Source of the DNA: Asparagopsis taxiformis
Lineage: Eukaryota > Rhodophyta > Florideophyceae > Bonnemaisoniales > Bonnemaisoniaceae
Reading direction: 5' to 3'
Length of the DNA stretch: 64,000 nucleotides
NCBI GenBank assembly: GCA_030407315.1
Contig: JALQPE010001788.1
Span: forward strand, 20,679 to 84,678
Shown: one piece after another, positions 1-10,211 of the stretch
How positions within the stretch are numbered: the first letter of the stretch is position 1
How the letters are laid out: every line of letters begins with the position of its first letter
The notes under the pieces: generated by a model
Databases searched by the model: none
What the model was told of the DNA's origin: nothing
The model's input: the letters and a program-made list of their open reading frames with translations, nothing else
Program-made: the position numbers and the translations under genes

Positions 1-763
1 CCTTTTCGGCTGCAGCCTTCTCGGCTTCTGCTCGAGCAGCCTCGCGACGCAATTCTTCTTCCCTACGCTTTCGAGCGTCCGCCAGTATCTGCTGGTTGCG
101 GCGACCATAGTCCTCATAGGGATTCGCTGAAGCGTCATGACCAGAAGAGGTACGAGCCGCCGGGGCGGAAGGACGAGAAGTAATCGGACGCGAACTTGGC
201 GAAGGCCTGACGTTCGGCTGCCTTGTTGGCCTGGGCGTAGCGCCTCCCTCGGCGACGACTTCTATCACCTCCTCGGTGTCGGCCGGCATGGCTCCCCTTG
301 GGGACGGGCCGGCGGCCTTCGATGACTCACCTTCGCGTGACGGCGGATTAACCGATGACGGTTTGACACTTGCCACTGGGGTGGAAGGCTTCGGGGAAGC
401 AGGCGATTCAGCCGGAACAGAGTCGCGCTCTTGTGCGCTTGCCCTGGTAGGGGGGACCGTCTCTTCGGAACGTGCTTGCGCACTCACAACCTTGCCAGCA
501 GGCGACGCTGGATCAGCGGTGCCTTTGGCGGCAGTCGAACGCGTTCGCGTTTGCGATTGAGCCGCGGTGGCTGAGGGCACGCGTGGCGCTGAAGTCGACG
601 AAGACTTAGCCGGTGTAGGCGGGACCCCGGTGCGGGAAGAGGAAGCCTGGTGGCGAGTCGTGGGACGGCGAACGCTGGAGCGTGTGGTAGGACGGTTGGG
701 CGAACCCATATTGTCTCCTTCCTCTTCGGAGGATTCGAATTGAATCGGAGCACGAGGGGTCAT
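1..763 (-). CDS. Partial hypothetical protein: disordered N-terminus, then basic coiled coil
   Basis: An ATG at 763 on the minus strand opens a frame that stays open for 254 codons and runs off the left edge, so the C-terminus is missing. The first ~200 residues are low-complexity Pro/Ser/Ala/Thr/Arg, starting MTPRAPIQFESSEEEGDN. They are followed by a charged helical stretch (YEDYGRRNQQILADARKR, then Glu/Arg/Ala repeats) that should form a coiled coil. I recognise no domain. This layout is common in the N-terminal part of Ty3/gypsy-type gag proteins, and the gag-like frame just upstream makes a retroelement origin plausible, but that is inference. No stop interrupts the 254 codons, which is unlikely by chance at this length. 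Confidence 0.5.
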   Translation of the reverse strand, partial: MTPRAPIQFESSEEEGDNMGSPNRPTTRSSVRRPTTRHQASSSRTGVPPTPAKSSSTSAPRVPSATAAQSQTRTRSTAAKGTADPASPAGKVVSAQARSEETVPPTRASAQERDSVPAESPASPKPSTPVASVKPSSVNPPSREGESSKAAGPSPRGAMPADTEEVIEVVAEGGATPRPTRQPNVRPSPSSRPITSRPSAPAARTSSGHDASANPYEDYGRRNQQILADARKRREEELRREAARAEAEKAAAEK

Positions 764-1935
764 CCTAAAAGCCAGTAGAGGCGATGACGGACGTTGATAA
801 AAACCCTGAAGCGGGACGAACAAGTGGCCTATTGGCTTAAGTCTCCGGGAGGGAGCTGCGCTATTCAACCCAGGAAGGGGGATCGCGAGGCAATGGGCCG
901 AAACGGCGAATGCAAGCCTCGAATTGGCACCGCTCGTGCGATCACGCGGCTAATTATTTAGCAGATGGACGCAAAAACCCTTTGAGGGATAATGGAAAGG
1001 ACGCGAATGCGTGGACGCAGTTGGACACCGAAGGGGTGAATACGCTGTGTTGCGTTAGGACGATGATGAACCTGAAACAGGTATTGATTCCAATAGGAAA
1101 CGGTCGGGCGGAACTCGGGAAGAGTCGGATGGACAACACATTTAGTGTGCACGCGCCGCGCGCGGGAAAATTTTGAATTGCACAATGCAACGGCCACAGC
1201 CAAAAATTGTAATTTTATTTGATCAAATTTTGTCGGGACGACAAATCTCTCAGGAGGGGGCCGTGTCGTACCGCTTGGCGGTCCTCGCTGATCGAGCCGT
1301 GTCGCTTCCCTATTGGGTACCCACTTACGGGATGTGCCAATCAGAAGGCACCAGCCAACTGGCGTGTTTCCTATACTTAGGACCAGCTAAGGCTGACAAA
1401 TAACCCCACCCGGGCCTATCGGCCCCGGCCAAGACCCCACAAGGGGCAAATTTTAACTTAGGCTGATCAGCCATACATTACAATGTAAGCCTATTGGCAA
1501 TGACCTCGCGGGTAGGCGAGCGCCAGTAATTGGGTTCTGATTGGTCACTAACTGGATATTTATTCCTAACCACTAACCCTAGCTTACAGTAGACTTAGTA
1601 TAAAACTGCCACTGGAATAGCCAGTAGGCACGGTTTCTAGAGTAACGTAAACTCAAGTGGGATTACGACCCATTGGAACAGTGTTCGCATACCTATTGTT
1701 CAACCCCTCTCCGGGAAAACCTTATGGTTAGCCAACAGCTCGACGGATTACGTCACTCGCTCTATCCATACGCCTCTCGCGTGAGCACCCCTTCGTCGCA
1801 CAGCCCCCTCCGGGTAACGACACCTTCTCTCTTACGAGACTACCCGTCGGGTACCTATAAGGTTCATCTGCTCTACCGCTTCCTCTACCGAGGCTCGGGA
1901 CACCTGTCGGGTGGTTTCCCGCTCTAGCGGATTTT
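764..1935. other. Non-coding stretch; possible LTR/leader of a minus-strand retroelement
   Basis: I see no credible gene; the short open frames of 75-90 codons overlap on both strands and lack domain signals. The stretch lies between the leader of the frame at 1-763 and a gag-like frame that stops abruptly at 1936. It could be the 5' LTR and leader of a minus-strand element inserted into that older gag. I found no second LTR copy and no clear primer binding site, so this is unproven. Confidence 0.25.
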
Positions 1936-2697
1936 CTACCTGCTACAATCAGAACTTCCCACTTCGCTCTTTTTCTTTTCCTTCATTATTCCACTAACAG
2001 AGGAGTCCTTATTTTGATAGGACTTCCCACTGTCGACCAATTGGAATGCTTCTGCAAGCTTTATGGAATGTTCCATAAAGCCTTTAAAGTCACTGGAAAG
2101 GACACTGTGTGAAAATTCTAGATCGTTAGAAAGTCTAGATTGTAGTGCATGTGGCCGTATTGCCTTTAAAACGTGCTTCACCGCAACGTTTTGTGACGTT
2201 TCAATAACCCATAGAAGCCCATTTTGTCTCAGTAGTGTGTGATAAGACACAAACAGGGGCTGCATGCGCGAAACTGCAGACGAGTCTTGCATGTTCATTC
2301 GCAGTTTCTTACTAACCATAATATCCAACCCATTTAACGTGATTGACTCCTTACATTCTTCTGCCTTCTTTTCCAGAAATGCGCGTAGTGTAGCGTCAGT
2401 TAACTGTCTGTAAGACAGAGCGTCAGGGATAAACCCAAGATCAATTGCAGATTCCAAATACTCTGGATCTACGCAGAACCTCAAGTCCACCGGCCTGGCT
2501 GTTTCTACAGACATCGTATCGTCGTTTGACATCTGCACGGCCCTGGCTATGACCTCGTTTGCGTACTGATCGTATAGGCGAAGGAATACGCGAATAGAGC
2601 TGGCATCCTGTTTGACCAGTCTAGGGTGGTCTATTGTGGGAGATACAGCCACTGTTTTGCGAATAGATACGCCGGATGACTCTTCCATTTCCGACAT
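1936..2697 (-). pseudogene. Gag-like retroelement fragment
   Basis: A minus-strand frame of 253 codons from the first ATG at 2697; the open frame extends to 2796 without an ATG. The C-terminal half has the look of a retrotransposon capsid, with stretches such as LEFSHSVLSSDFKGFMEHSI and AVKHVLKAIRPHALQSRL. This resembles gag proteins of Ty3/gypsy elements in protists and algae. No zinc knuckle or protease follows. The frame ends a few codons after the capsid-like part, where the sequence changes character, so the gene appears truncated. It is divergent to the NB-ARC gene starting near 2985. The gag assignment is from overall pattern, not a diagnostic motif. Confidence 0.45.
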
Positions 2698-2796
2698 TTT
2701 CCCGGAGCGCCTACGGAGTTGGGTAATAGAATAGAGATTTTCGAGGGTCCAAGTTGACGTAGAGAAAGCAGGGCGGCGGTTCCTGCTCGCAGTCAA

Positions 2797-2984
2797 AGAG
2801 ACCGATCGCAGCTAGAACTGCTAAGTGATCACTGCGGTTGTTGAAGTTGCGATAGCTTTTTTATTTCATAAATGCGCATCGAGAGATCGCACTTAAGTAC
2901 TGATTCTGGAGTACCAAATGAATGTGCCGCCACTGACGGCACTACTAGTTGGTGTACGTGAAGGGAATTGACTGACACATTGGC
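2797..2984. other. Spacer between gag-like fragment and NB-ARC gene
   Basis: No gene seen. The right end reads like a splice acceptor (CTTGCAG just before the open frame of the NB-ARC gene). This would allow a lost or distant upstream exon, but no exon with a P-loop is present here. Confidence 0.3.
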
Positions 2985-5900
2985 TTGCAGGGTGTCGTCA
3001 CTGTAGGTAGATACAAGCACTACAGCAATGACAGAAAGTCAATATCGTTCTTGCCAAAATTACTTCAAGCCGCTACATCTATTACCGTTACAATAAAATG
3101 CAAGCTGCCTACACTGTCGCAGAAATTTCTAGATCAGCTCAGGGACCAAAACATTTTGCTCATCTTTGATGACGTCTGGGATGTGTCCGACCCCTTGTAC
3201 GCGCTGCTCAAGGAATTTTGCGCTGCTGTGCGTAAGCTCCCATCGGCCTCCCTAAAGTTGCTAACATCGACCAAGGATCATAGTGTGGCACGCATTCCTC
3301 TTCACGACATCCAAGTCGATGTGATTCCGGATGTGTCAGACACTCAAACAGCAAAACGAATTCTGTGCTACTATGCCACTGTACAGCCATCGACACTGAA
3401 CTCTCTCGCGACCGAAAGTAGAGACGCAATGGAAAGCACTGTCAAGACTTGTGCCGGTCTCCCATTGGCTCTCTGTGTTGCAGGTACTTCCGTCCTCCGT
3501 GAGAAAGAACAGCCCGCCTACGGCTCCAAAGACGCAGCATGGATTCGATATTGGGACACACTGCAACATAACGTGCAGCAACTCGGAGAGACCGAAAGCT
3601 TGGAACACTTGGGTTTGTACGCCTCCTTGCAATCGAGTTTGAACGCAGTAGAGAAGAAATGGAAGGTCGAATCGGTTTGTCTCACAAAACTATTCCAATC
3701 GCTCAGTGTACTCCAGAAGCAATCGTCCATACCGCTGACCACACTCCAGCACCTATGGGGCCTGTCTCACAAGGATGCCAAGCACGGTATGAATCTGCTG
3801 ATCGAAGGGAACATTGCATCTGCAGCAACTGTTGCTAAAAGTACAAATGCCGCATTGGCCCTCCATGACTTGGTTCATGACTTTGCAGTGTATTTGACTG
3901 AAGGAGATGAGGTACAAATGTATCACAACAGTCTTGTGGACCAGTTCTACTCGACATCTGAATCCCCTACATCCACTGTCAAATGGCAGAAATTGTCAGA
4001 GGAGGCGTACATGAGTGAACATATTGTGTACCACATGCTTGGCGCTGGACGGGGCACGGATGCATTGCGCCTCCTCACCGACTATTCATGGATACAATGT
4101 GTAAACAAGGATGAGAAACGGGTGCCATTTCTCAAGACCATGTTCGACCTAGCAATGCTGCGTGACTACATTGAGAGAAATAAGAGCGGCGACAACTGGG
4201 GCACACTTAAGGAAGAAATCGAGACTCTGATAGAGACGATGCACAAGTGCGTAGTCCCTGTGTGCATGAATAATCGCATAGAGTGTTCATTCCAACTTTT
4301 TGGGCGGCTTGCTTCTCTGCGGAGTGACTCGAGTGTCATCCGACGAGTGATGTGGGGCATCGAGCAGCACGGTGCTCGGCCGTGGGTTCGAGCTGATGAA
4401 GGGGTGTTGAACAGTGTCGACAGTGAGCTGAAACGTTTGCTCGCAACGCAAGTTAAAATTGTCCGCATGGATTTGGGTGTAGAAGAAGATGAATTGGTGA
4501 TTGGCGGATACCAAGCAGTAGTTCGCGTCATTGGATGGAATGATGGCGAGGAGCTTTGTATACTAGATGGACACATCGCTTCAGTCATAGGGATCTGCAT
4601 TGACAGAAGAAGTGATGAGATCTATTCATGTTCCGAGGATGGGACTGTGAACGTTTGGAAGGACTCGCATTATCGATTGTTCAAGGTCAAGCTGGAGAAC
4701 AATGAATTCCTGTGGCGTGCCGTTCTGTTGCCGACACGTGGAGTACTCGCTGTTGGGTCGTCAAGTGGCAACGTGCGATTCGTGGAAGCGACAAGTGGAC
4801 GCGTGTTGAAGTGTGTTGGCGCGCACAGCGATGGCATTTGGTCGCTGGCTGTTGGGAGCAGCGAGAACGTGTCGGTGTCTGGATCATTTGATCATACACT
4901 TCGAGTTTGGGACGTGGACACGTGGACACCGAATGGAGAAGCGTTGACAGGACACACAGACTTGGTTTACTGCGTTGCGCTGAGTGCCGACGAACGTATC
5001 ATCGCGTCGGGATCTTACGACAAGAGTGTACGATTGTGGAGTGTACAAGATCGGAGACAAGTTTGTGAGCCGCTGACTTGGCACAAATCTGGGGTTACTT
5101 CAGTTGTGTTCAGCAGAGGTGCAAACTTGTTGTACTCTGCAGGCCAGACGGAGATTATTGTGTGGGACGTGAAAAGTGTGTCCACTGGCGTTTCTATCAT
5201 ACACCGATTCGACGACTCTAGAATGGGTCTGCCATGGTCGATGGTACTGAACAAAGATGAATCACAGTTATTTTTGGGCGATATTCACAGTGGAAACGTG
5301 TTTGTGTGGGACACGACGCGTGTGGGAGATGCCAACTCGCGTGGCGCCGAAGATTCGTTCGTCAATGACATCGAAGCGTTTGGGATATCGTGTGATGACT
5401 CACTCATGGCTGTGTTCAACAAGGGATCAAGAGAGATTGAGGTGAGAAGAGTTGAAGATGTTGCTGTAGGGAAAGGGGATGTGATCAACAAATTCAAACC
5501 CGATTGCTACGTTTATCGAGTTGCAGTGTGTAGTGGTGGAGGACTGGTTGCGTATTGTGGGCACCCCAAGTTGACTGTATTCATTGTTGATATTTCAAGA
5601 GGAAAGACGGTGCACACATTTTCGGATGTGGAGGACTGGGCGGAAACGCTCGAAGATCGCAAAAGTATGTGCATGAAACCAAGAGTGTACCATTTACATT
5701 TCAATGCAGAAGGGACTGTTCTCAGTGCTGAGGCTTTGGCCCAACCTGAATTTTATGGAGAAAGAGTGAAGAAATCGATATCATGGAGTGTCAACCTATC
5801 CACTATGCGAGACCGAAATGTGGTAGAAAATGAACAGGAATCACCAAATGCCATCAGGAAAAGTCCTTCGTACCTATTCTGTAATCTAACAGAGAATCAT

Positions 5901-6785
5901 CGCTTCTATTCAGGTACTATTCAGATGGAGCACAATAACAGCACCATCACTATTGCTACACTAGACCACACACCCTGGGAGGTGAGTTACTCCCCAGAGA
6001 CACATCGTTTTTGGGCTTCAAAGGATGATGGAGGATTACAGCATGTACAACTGGTGGCAGAGGACACCAAGCTAGAAGAATGGGACGAACCGCAACTACC
6101 TCCTCTAGTCAATGCGACAAGTAATGGCACGCAGCGACAACCTTCCAACGGCAGCAGCAGCAAGCAAAAGAAGAAGGGCAAGGTGTTCATTAGTCACGCC
6201 GGCCCGGACAAGGACACCATAGCACAAGAAGTTTACGATAAGCTGATCGAGCTGGGATTCGAAGTGTTCTTCGACAGAGAGGAATTGAAACCGGGACAGA
6301 ACGCACCGAAGAAGATGGATGAGGAGATGGAGTCTGCTTCGATTGCTGTTGTAATATTATCACCTGAATTTGCTGCGCGGAAATGGACTATGCGAGAGTT
6401 GTTATGCTTCCTGAGGCGGTCTGAAGAGTATGGGGAACGTGGTGTGATAATCATCCCCGTATTCTACCGTCTTGGTCTGGCGGATATTCCAGATATCAAG
6501 AAGCTGCTGGCGCTTGTGGGCGAGACAGGAAGGAATGTATTTGAAGAAGAGGGATATTGGATTCGACAGGCAGAAGGGGGTGGGACTGTGCAGGATGTTG
6601 CGGAGGCGCTACAAAAGTTGACGAAGATTGCTGGGATTGAAAATAAGAATGGTGCCACGAACGGGAGGGGAAAGAAACAGAAAAAGAAGCGGATGGAAGT
6701 CATTATGCGAATCGTAGCAGCAGTTGTAGGTGCACAAAAGCGAAAAGACGACGGGAGTGCTGCAGGACCCAGCAACAAGCAATGA
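2985..6785 (+). CDS. NB-ARC-WD40-TIR receptor-like protein lacking the P-loop (5'-truncated)
   Basis: The 1,266-codon frame begins at a TTG; there is no in-frame ATG until about residue 147, so the true 5' end is missing or lies in an exon not seen. Domains in order: the second half of an NB-ARC ATPase, with Walker B/kinase-2 LLIFDDVWD near residue 57, a GLPL box (CAGLPLAL) near 155 and an MHD-like ALHDLVHDF near 290; at least four WD40 repeats between about 525 and 730 ending in VWKD, VWDV, LWSV and VWDV; then a C-terminal TIR domain from about 1066 (KGKVFISHAGPD) with RKWTMREL, whose Glu (about 1138) sits where TIR NAD-cleaving enzymes keep their catalytic Glu. The Walker A lysine motif of the homologue at 11.6-16 kb is absent. 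APAF-1-like switches sense a ligand through WD40 and oligomerise through NB-ARC; here the effector would be TIR. ATP binding is probably lost, so this may be a pseudogene or decoy. Confidence 0.85.
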   Translation: MQGVVTVGRYKHYSNDRKSISFLPKLLQAATSITVTIKCKLPTLSQKFLDQLRDQNILLIFDDVWDVSDPLYALLKEFCAAVRKLPSASLKLLTSTKDHSVARIPLHDIQVDVIPDVSDTQTAKRILCYYATVQPSTLNSLATESRDAMESTVKTCAGLPLALCVAGTSVLREKEQPAYGSKDAAWIRYWDTLQHNVQQLGETESLEHLGLYASLQSSLNAVEKKWKVESVCLTKLFQSLSVLQKQSSIPLTTLQHLWGLSHKDAKHGMNLLIEGNIASAATVAKSTNAALALHDLVHDFAVYLTEGDEVQMYHNSLVDQFYSTSESPTSTVKWQKLSEEAYMSEHIVYHMLGAGRGTDALRLLTDYSWIQCVNKDEKRVPFLKTMFDLAMLRDYIERNKSGDNWGTLKEEIETLIETMHKCVVPVCMNNRIECSFQLFGRLASLRSDSSVIRRVMWGIEQHGARPWVRADEGVLNSVDSELKRLLATQVKIVRMDLGVEEDELVIGGYQAVVRVIGWNDGEELCILDGHIASVIGICIDRRSDEIYSCSEDGTVNVWKDSHYRLFKVKLENNEFLWRAVLLPTRGVLAVGSSSGNVRFVEATSGRVLKCVGAHSDGIWSLAVGSSENVSVSGSFDHTLRVWDVDTWTPNGEALTGHTDLVYCVALSADERIIASGSYDKSVRLWSVQDRRQVCEPLTWHKSGVTSVVFSRGANLLYSAGQTEIIVWDVKSVSTGVSIIHRFDDSRMGLPWSMVLNKDESQLFLGDIHSGNVFVWDTTRVGDANSRGAEDSFVNDIEAFGISCDDSLMAVFNKGSREIEVRRVEDVAVGKGDVINKFKPDCYVYRVAVCSGGGLVAYCGHPKLTVFIVDISRGKTVHTFSDVEDWAETLEDRKSMCMKPRVYHLHFNAEGTVLSAEALAQPEFYGERVKKSISWSVNLSTMRDRNVVENEQESPNAIRKSPSYLFCNLTENHRFYSGTIQMEHNNSTITIATLDHTPWEVSYSPETHRFWASKDDGGLQHVQLVAEDTKLEEWDEPQLPPLVNATSNGTQRQPSNGSSSKQKKKGKVFISHAGPDKDTIAQEVYDKLIELGFEVFFDREELKPGQNAPKKMDEEMESASIAVVILSPEFAARKWTMRELLCFLRRSEEYGERGVIIIPVFYRLGLADIPDIKKLLALVGETGRNVFEEEGYWIRQAEGGGTVQDVAEALQKLTKIAGIENKNGATNGRGKKQKKKRMEVIMRIVAAVVGAQKRKDDGSAAGPSNKQ

Positions 6786-6790
6786 ATAAA
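6785..6790 (+). terminator. Poly(A) signal AATAAA overlapping the stop codon
   Basis: The stop TGA (6783-6785) shares its last base with a perfect AATAAA at 6785-6790. The processing signal therefore begins inside the coding region's last codon, which implies a very short 3' UTR. Confidence 0.5.
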
Positions 6791-9700
6791 ATCACTATTT
6801 GGTTGAATGAACAGGGTGACCCTGAAGAGTGTTCAGAATTTCACGACTGGCGTTGTAGGCGGGAGAGGGTCAAGGGATGGCCGTCGTCTGGAGAGCGATT
6901 GCGGTGTTCGTTGATGCGGAGGAGGATATGAGCTGGAGAGGACGCAGAACGAAATTCAGGCTGCTGTTTGGCATGTGACGGTTGGCAACGGGTCTGGTGT
7001 GCCTTCCACCGAAGCATTAAGGCTTGAAGTTGATTGTAGTGGACAAGCTAGCGCATGTATGTTGCAACGCTATCATCTAATTATTGCTAGGCGGTTTACG
7101 GACAAATGACATCTGCTCCAGTGCGTATACACACTACAACTGGGCTTGAAACCAATTTGGTGAATACAAGTACAGTAACCATCGCATTGAAATGTATGCA
7201 TACCATGATTTCACGTGCACGCTACGCGTAAATTTGTGATACAGCGCTACTGCCGATCTTACAGATTTAGAACAACGATGTCGAGGTAGTGTAGTCGCAG
7301 GGTTGACATCATCTCGGCTAAACTTGTTGACGATATCAACGTGACGAATGTACATGTCTCACCTGGCAAATGTGCGATGAAATCCCCTGTGGTAGTTCCG
7401 CTGATGTGCACATGGTTGTTTGCAGAGTGACTGTGACAATGCCGAGTTATGTGCTGGGCGGCATCGGAAAGCAAGAGGGAAGCGGAAAATGAAGGGAATA
7501 AGCGCACTGCAAGAAAGGAAAGCTGAGGTGGGAAAGCAACATCGCAACTTTATTCCGCGCGCGAAAAACCGCAGAAAAAATGCCTCCAATCGTTCGAGAT
7601 CGGCCGCACTGCGTCTGCATAGAAAACCGAAAATCTGGCTCGCCAAGCACCGACAACGGGGATATGCGGTCAGAAACGTATTCGGAAGCGAGGAGCGGAG
7701 AGCAGAGCTAATGCGTCCCCATCGGCGCCATCACGAGACGGGTGCAATAATCAGTTTGTTGAGGAGACGAGTGGGTAATCAGCGTAGCCATTTGAGGTTT
7801 TCTGGAAGAGTGGCTCGTTCGTGCACATTGATGTTGACATCTCCTCTGCGATTCGAACCGAGGCCGACCGGATGGACAGTGGAACAAGGGTTGGCGTCGT
7901 GAGAAAATGAGCGGTTCTGGTCTTGAACGGACTGGGGGCACAGCAGTCGGACTGACGATGTCATGCGATCACTGAAGTAAATTTCGTTCATCATCCGGCC
8001 GCCATCGTATTCACCGTCAACTTGGTAGCGGTTCACATGGAGCACGAAATGTCCACTGCATCGCCACCCAACGCGCAGCCGATTCGCACCCGTTTTCGGT
8101 AATCCGGGCAATGTTTTCGAGTCTTGCGCCAAGATGCGTGAACCAATTCATCATCGCCCCGGGTACTCGGACAATTCTTGTTGCAGTTTGAGCAGGAGTT
8201 GTGGCTTTGAATTTCGGGCAATCCAGCGGCCGATGGCTCGAGTTGCGATGAGGACTGATTAAAACTATGTTTTATTATTTACAAATTTATGTTCTTATCT
8301 CACGACTGCTCGCGCGACCGTTCTGGTCAGGGTGGTTACAGCGGCGCGATCGTTGAATGTAATCAGTGCATACGTCTTCACGTGTTTGGATCGCCCGTTC
8401 GACCGAGCCATGCCGCCTCGAAACTTCAATTGCTCGTCCTTGAAAACATGCAGTGCTCTTGCGGTTGTCGAGGCTAGTCCTGCTTGAAGTCTACAAGATT
8501 CGGAATCAGCCGCACAAGTATTTCCAATTTTTGCACCATTGCTCTCAGGCCATCATGCGATCGAATGAGTACGACACAGTTTCGCCGGGCGTCTAAGAAC
8601 AGGACTGCAGATTATTTTTTGTCATCGTTGATGCGCTTTTTGCTTGGAATACGGTGGATGCGCAGCGCGACGCTATGCAAGACGGATTGGGCAGTTAATT
8701 CTGGAGACACGCCAGAAATCTTCCGAAGCTCTGGGTGTACGATTAGGATGTCATCCAGATGTTTCTTTTGAATGTATTCGGTGTACGTATTGCAGATGCC
8801 AGCGAAATATTGATATGGGCAGTTTACAATGGGAAGGAGTTTGGTGTAGTCGGTCGATGAATGGGTGCAGCGAGTTGGGCGTGTATGTCTCATAATGGAG
8901 TTGGATAGAAGAAAACAGAACAGCGTTGAATACCATGTCCACCCATTGAGATGGCCACCAATGCTGAGAGTGGAGACTTCGTGATGGTCGGTGTGATTAC
9001 CCATCACTGGCGATGTGTGCGATTGTGCGATGGATTCCAGCGGGGGCCAGGTGCGCCATTGTGTTGTTCCCAATGAGCAGAGAATGCTAATAGGTGATGG
9101 CAGCGCTTATGCTACGGGATGAACCTATTCGACGTATTGGTTTCACGGTGTATTGTCGACGCAGAAGGCATATCGCAACCGCTGTCCGACAGATGAACTG
9201 AAATGAATGCAATGTTTCCTCGCCTGCCGACATTGCAATTTTTTACTCGCACTATAACCGTCGACTCGACTCGATTCAAATTAAGTCACAGCACGGCTGA
9301 TGGGATGAAACTAGACGGCGGACCCGTCATCGGCATATAGAGCCTGAGGCGGGTGTTAGTTTGGTGTAGGCAAGGCGGCGCAACTCGATAACTCTGCATT
9401 ATAGTACCATTTTTACTGCACATCCATCACTACGCTATGTGCGAGTCGCTCAGATGTGTGCTCTCCATGTAATTCCGTCCGACCTACCACTTCATTATCG
9501 AGCCTAGCTGGGTCTCGGCAGGTTGCCATTCCCATTATTCACTGACAGGTGCCCTATTGCAGGTAGATCACCTATCCTCAAACACCCCCGAGTAGCTCAG
9601 CAGTTTCCACCAATTGAACTCACACTAACTTGCATTCTTCCGCCCATCTCCCATTACAAAACCAACCGTAAACAATTTCGCTCCGTCCAGCACCACTATA

Positions 9701-9830
9701 TATCGTACCCTCCATACATGATGCCACCCATTCCTCCCTTCACACCAACTCGCCGTCACAGTCCCATCCCTATTTTCGTGAAATCAATACACGCACGAAA
9801 TCCATTCAAACCACACTCTTTCCATCCGCC
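6791..9830. other. Three kilobases without a recognisable gene
   Basis: Only short overlapping frames on both strands, none with a domain signature or a consistent long frame. The longest (about 160 codons at 7420-7902, plus strand) is Arg/Lys-rich, and antisense frames cover it. I see no LTR, terminal repeat or RNA gene. It is probably intergenic sequence or decayed transposon between the convergent NB-ARC genes. Confidence 0.5.
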
Positions 9831-10211
9831 ATGCCTTCTTCGCGAAAACTCCTGCGAAAAGTTGCACACCTAGAATCCGACATTTCAAAGGTTTCTAGTG
9901 TGGTCTCTCGCATGAAACGCCGCCTTCGCCGCATGAGACGGCGGGTTTCCCGGTTGCAGCGAACCCTTCGCACCGAAACTGAGGATGAGGGCAGGAAACA
10001 AAACTCCACCCATCAGACTCAGCTGGTCACGGCTTCATCGACTCGGGAGATGAAGCCGTCCACCCAACTTGCCCACGAGTCTGCACAAGACTGTGGAGCA
10101 CCAGGAGTTGGCGTTGACCAGTCGGAAACAGTGTCTGTTGACATTAACGCGCGATCAGAAAGGGATGATGGATCTCGGGACACTCTTGTAGAATACAATT
10201 TCTGGGCCTGA
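9831..10211 (+). CDS. Small basic coiled-coil hypothetical protein
   Basis: A 126-codon frame with an ATG preceded by a pyrimidine-rich leader. Residues ~1-50 have a heptad-like pattern of hydrophobic residues with many Arg/Lys (KLLRKVAHLESDISKVSSVV, then MKRRLRRMRRRVSRL), consistent with a short, strongly basic coiled coil. The remainder is polar and probably disordered. No family is recognised. It stands alone between the two receptor genes. A chance frame is possible; what favours coding is the regular heptad spacing and the lack of a long competing frame over its first half. Confidence 0.3.
   Translation: MPSSRKLLRKVAHLESDISKVSSVVSRMKRRLRRMRRRVSRLQRTLRTETEDEGRKQNSTHQTQLVTASSTREMKPSTQLAHESAQDCGAPGVGVDQSETVSVDINARSERDDGSRDTLVEYNFWA

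Noticed and set aside
7420..7902. A 160-codon Arg-rich plus-strand frame
   Set aside because: Composition resembles random GC-rich sequence, it overlaps several antisense frames of similar length, and it has no motif or clear start context.
8612..9073. A 153-codon minus-strand frame containing HLDDILIVHPE, similar to a reverse-transcriptase YxDD box
   Set aside because: Surrounding residues do not match the RT palm, and the frame has no other RT motifs.
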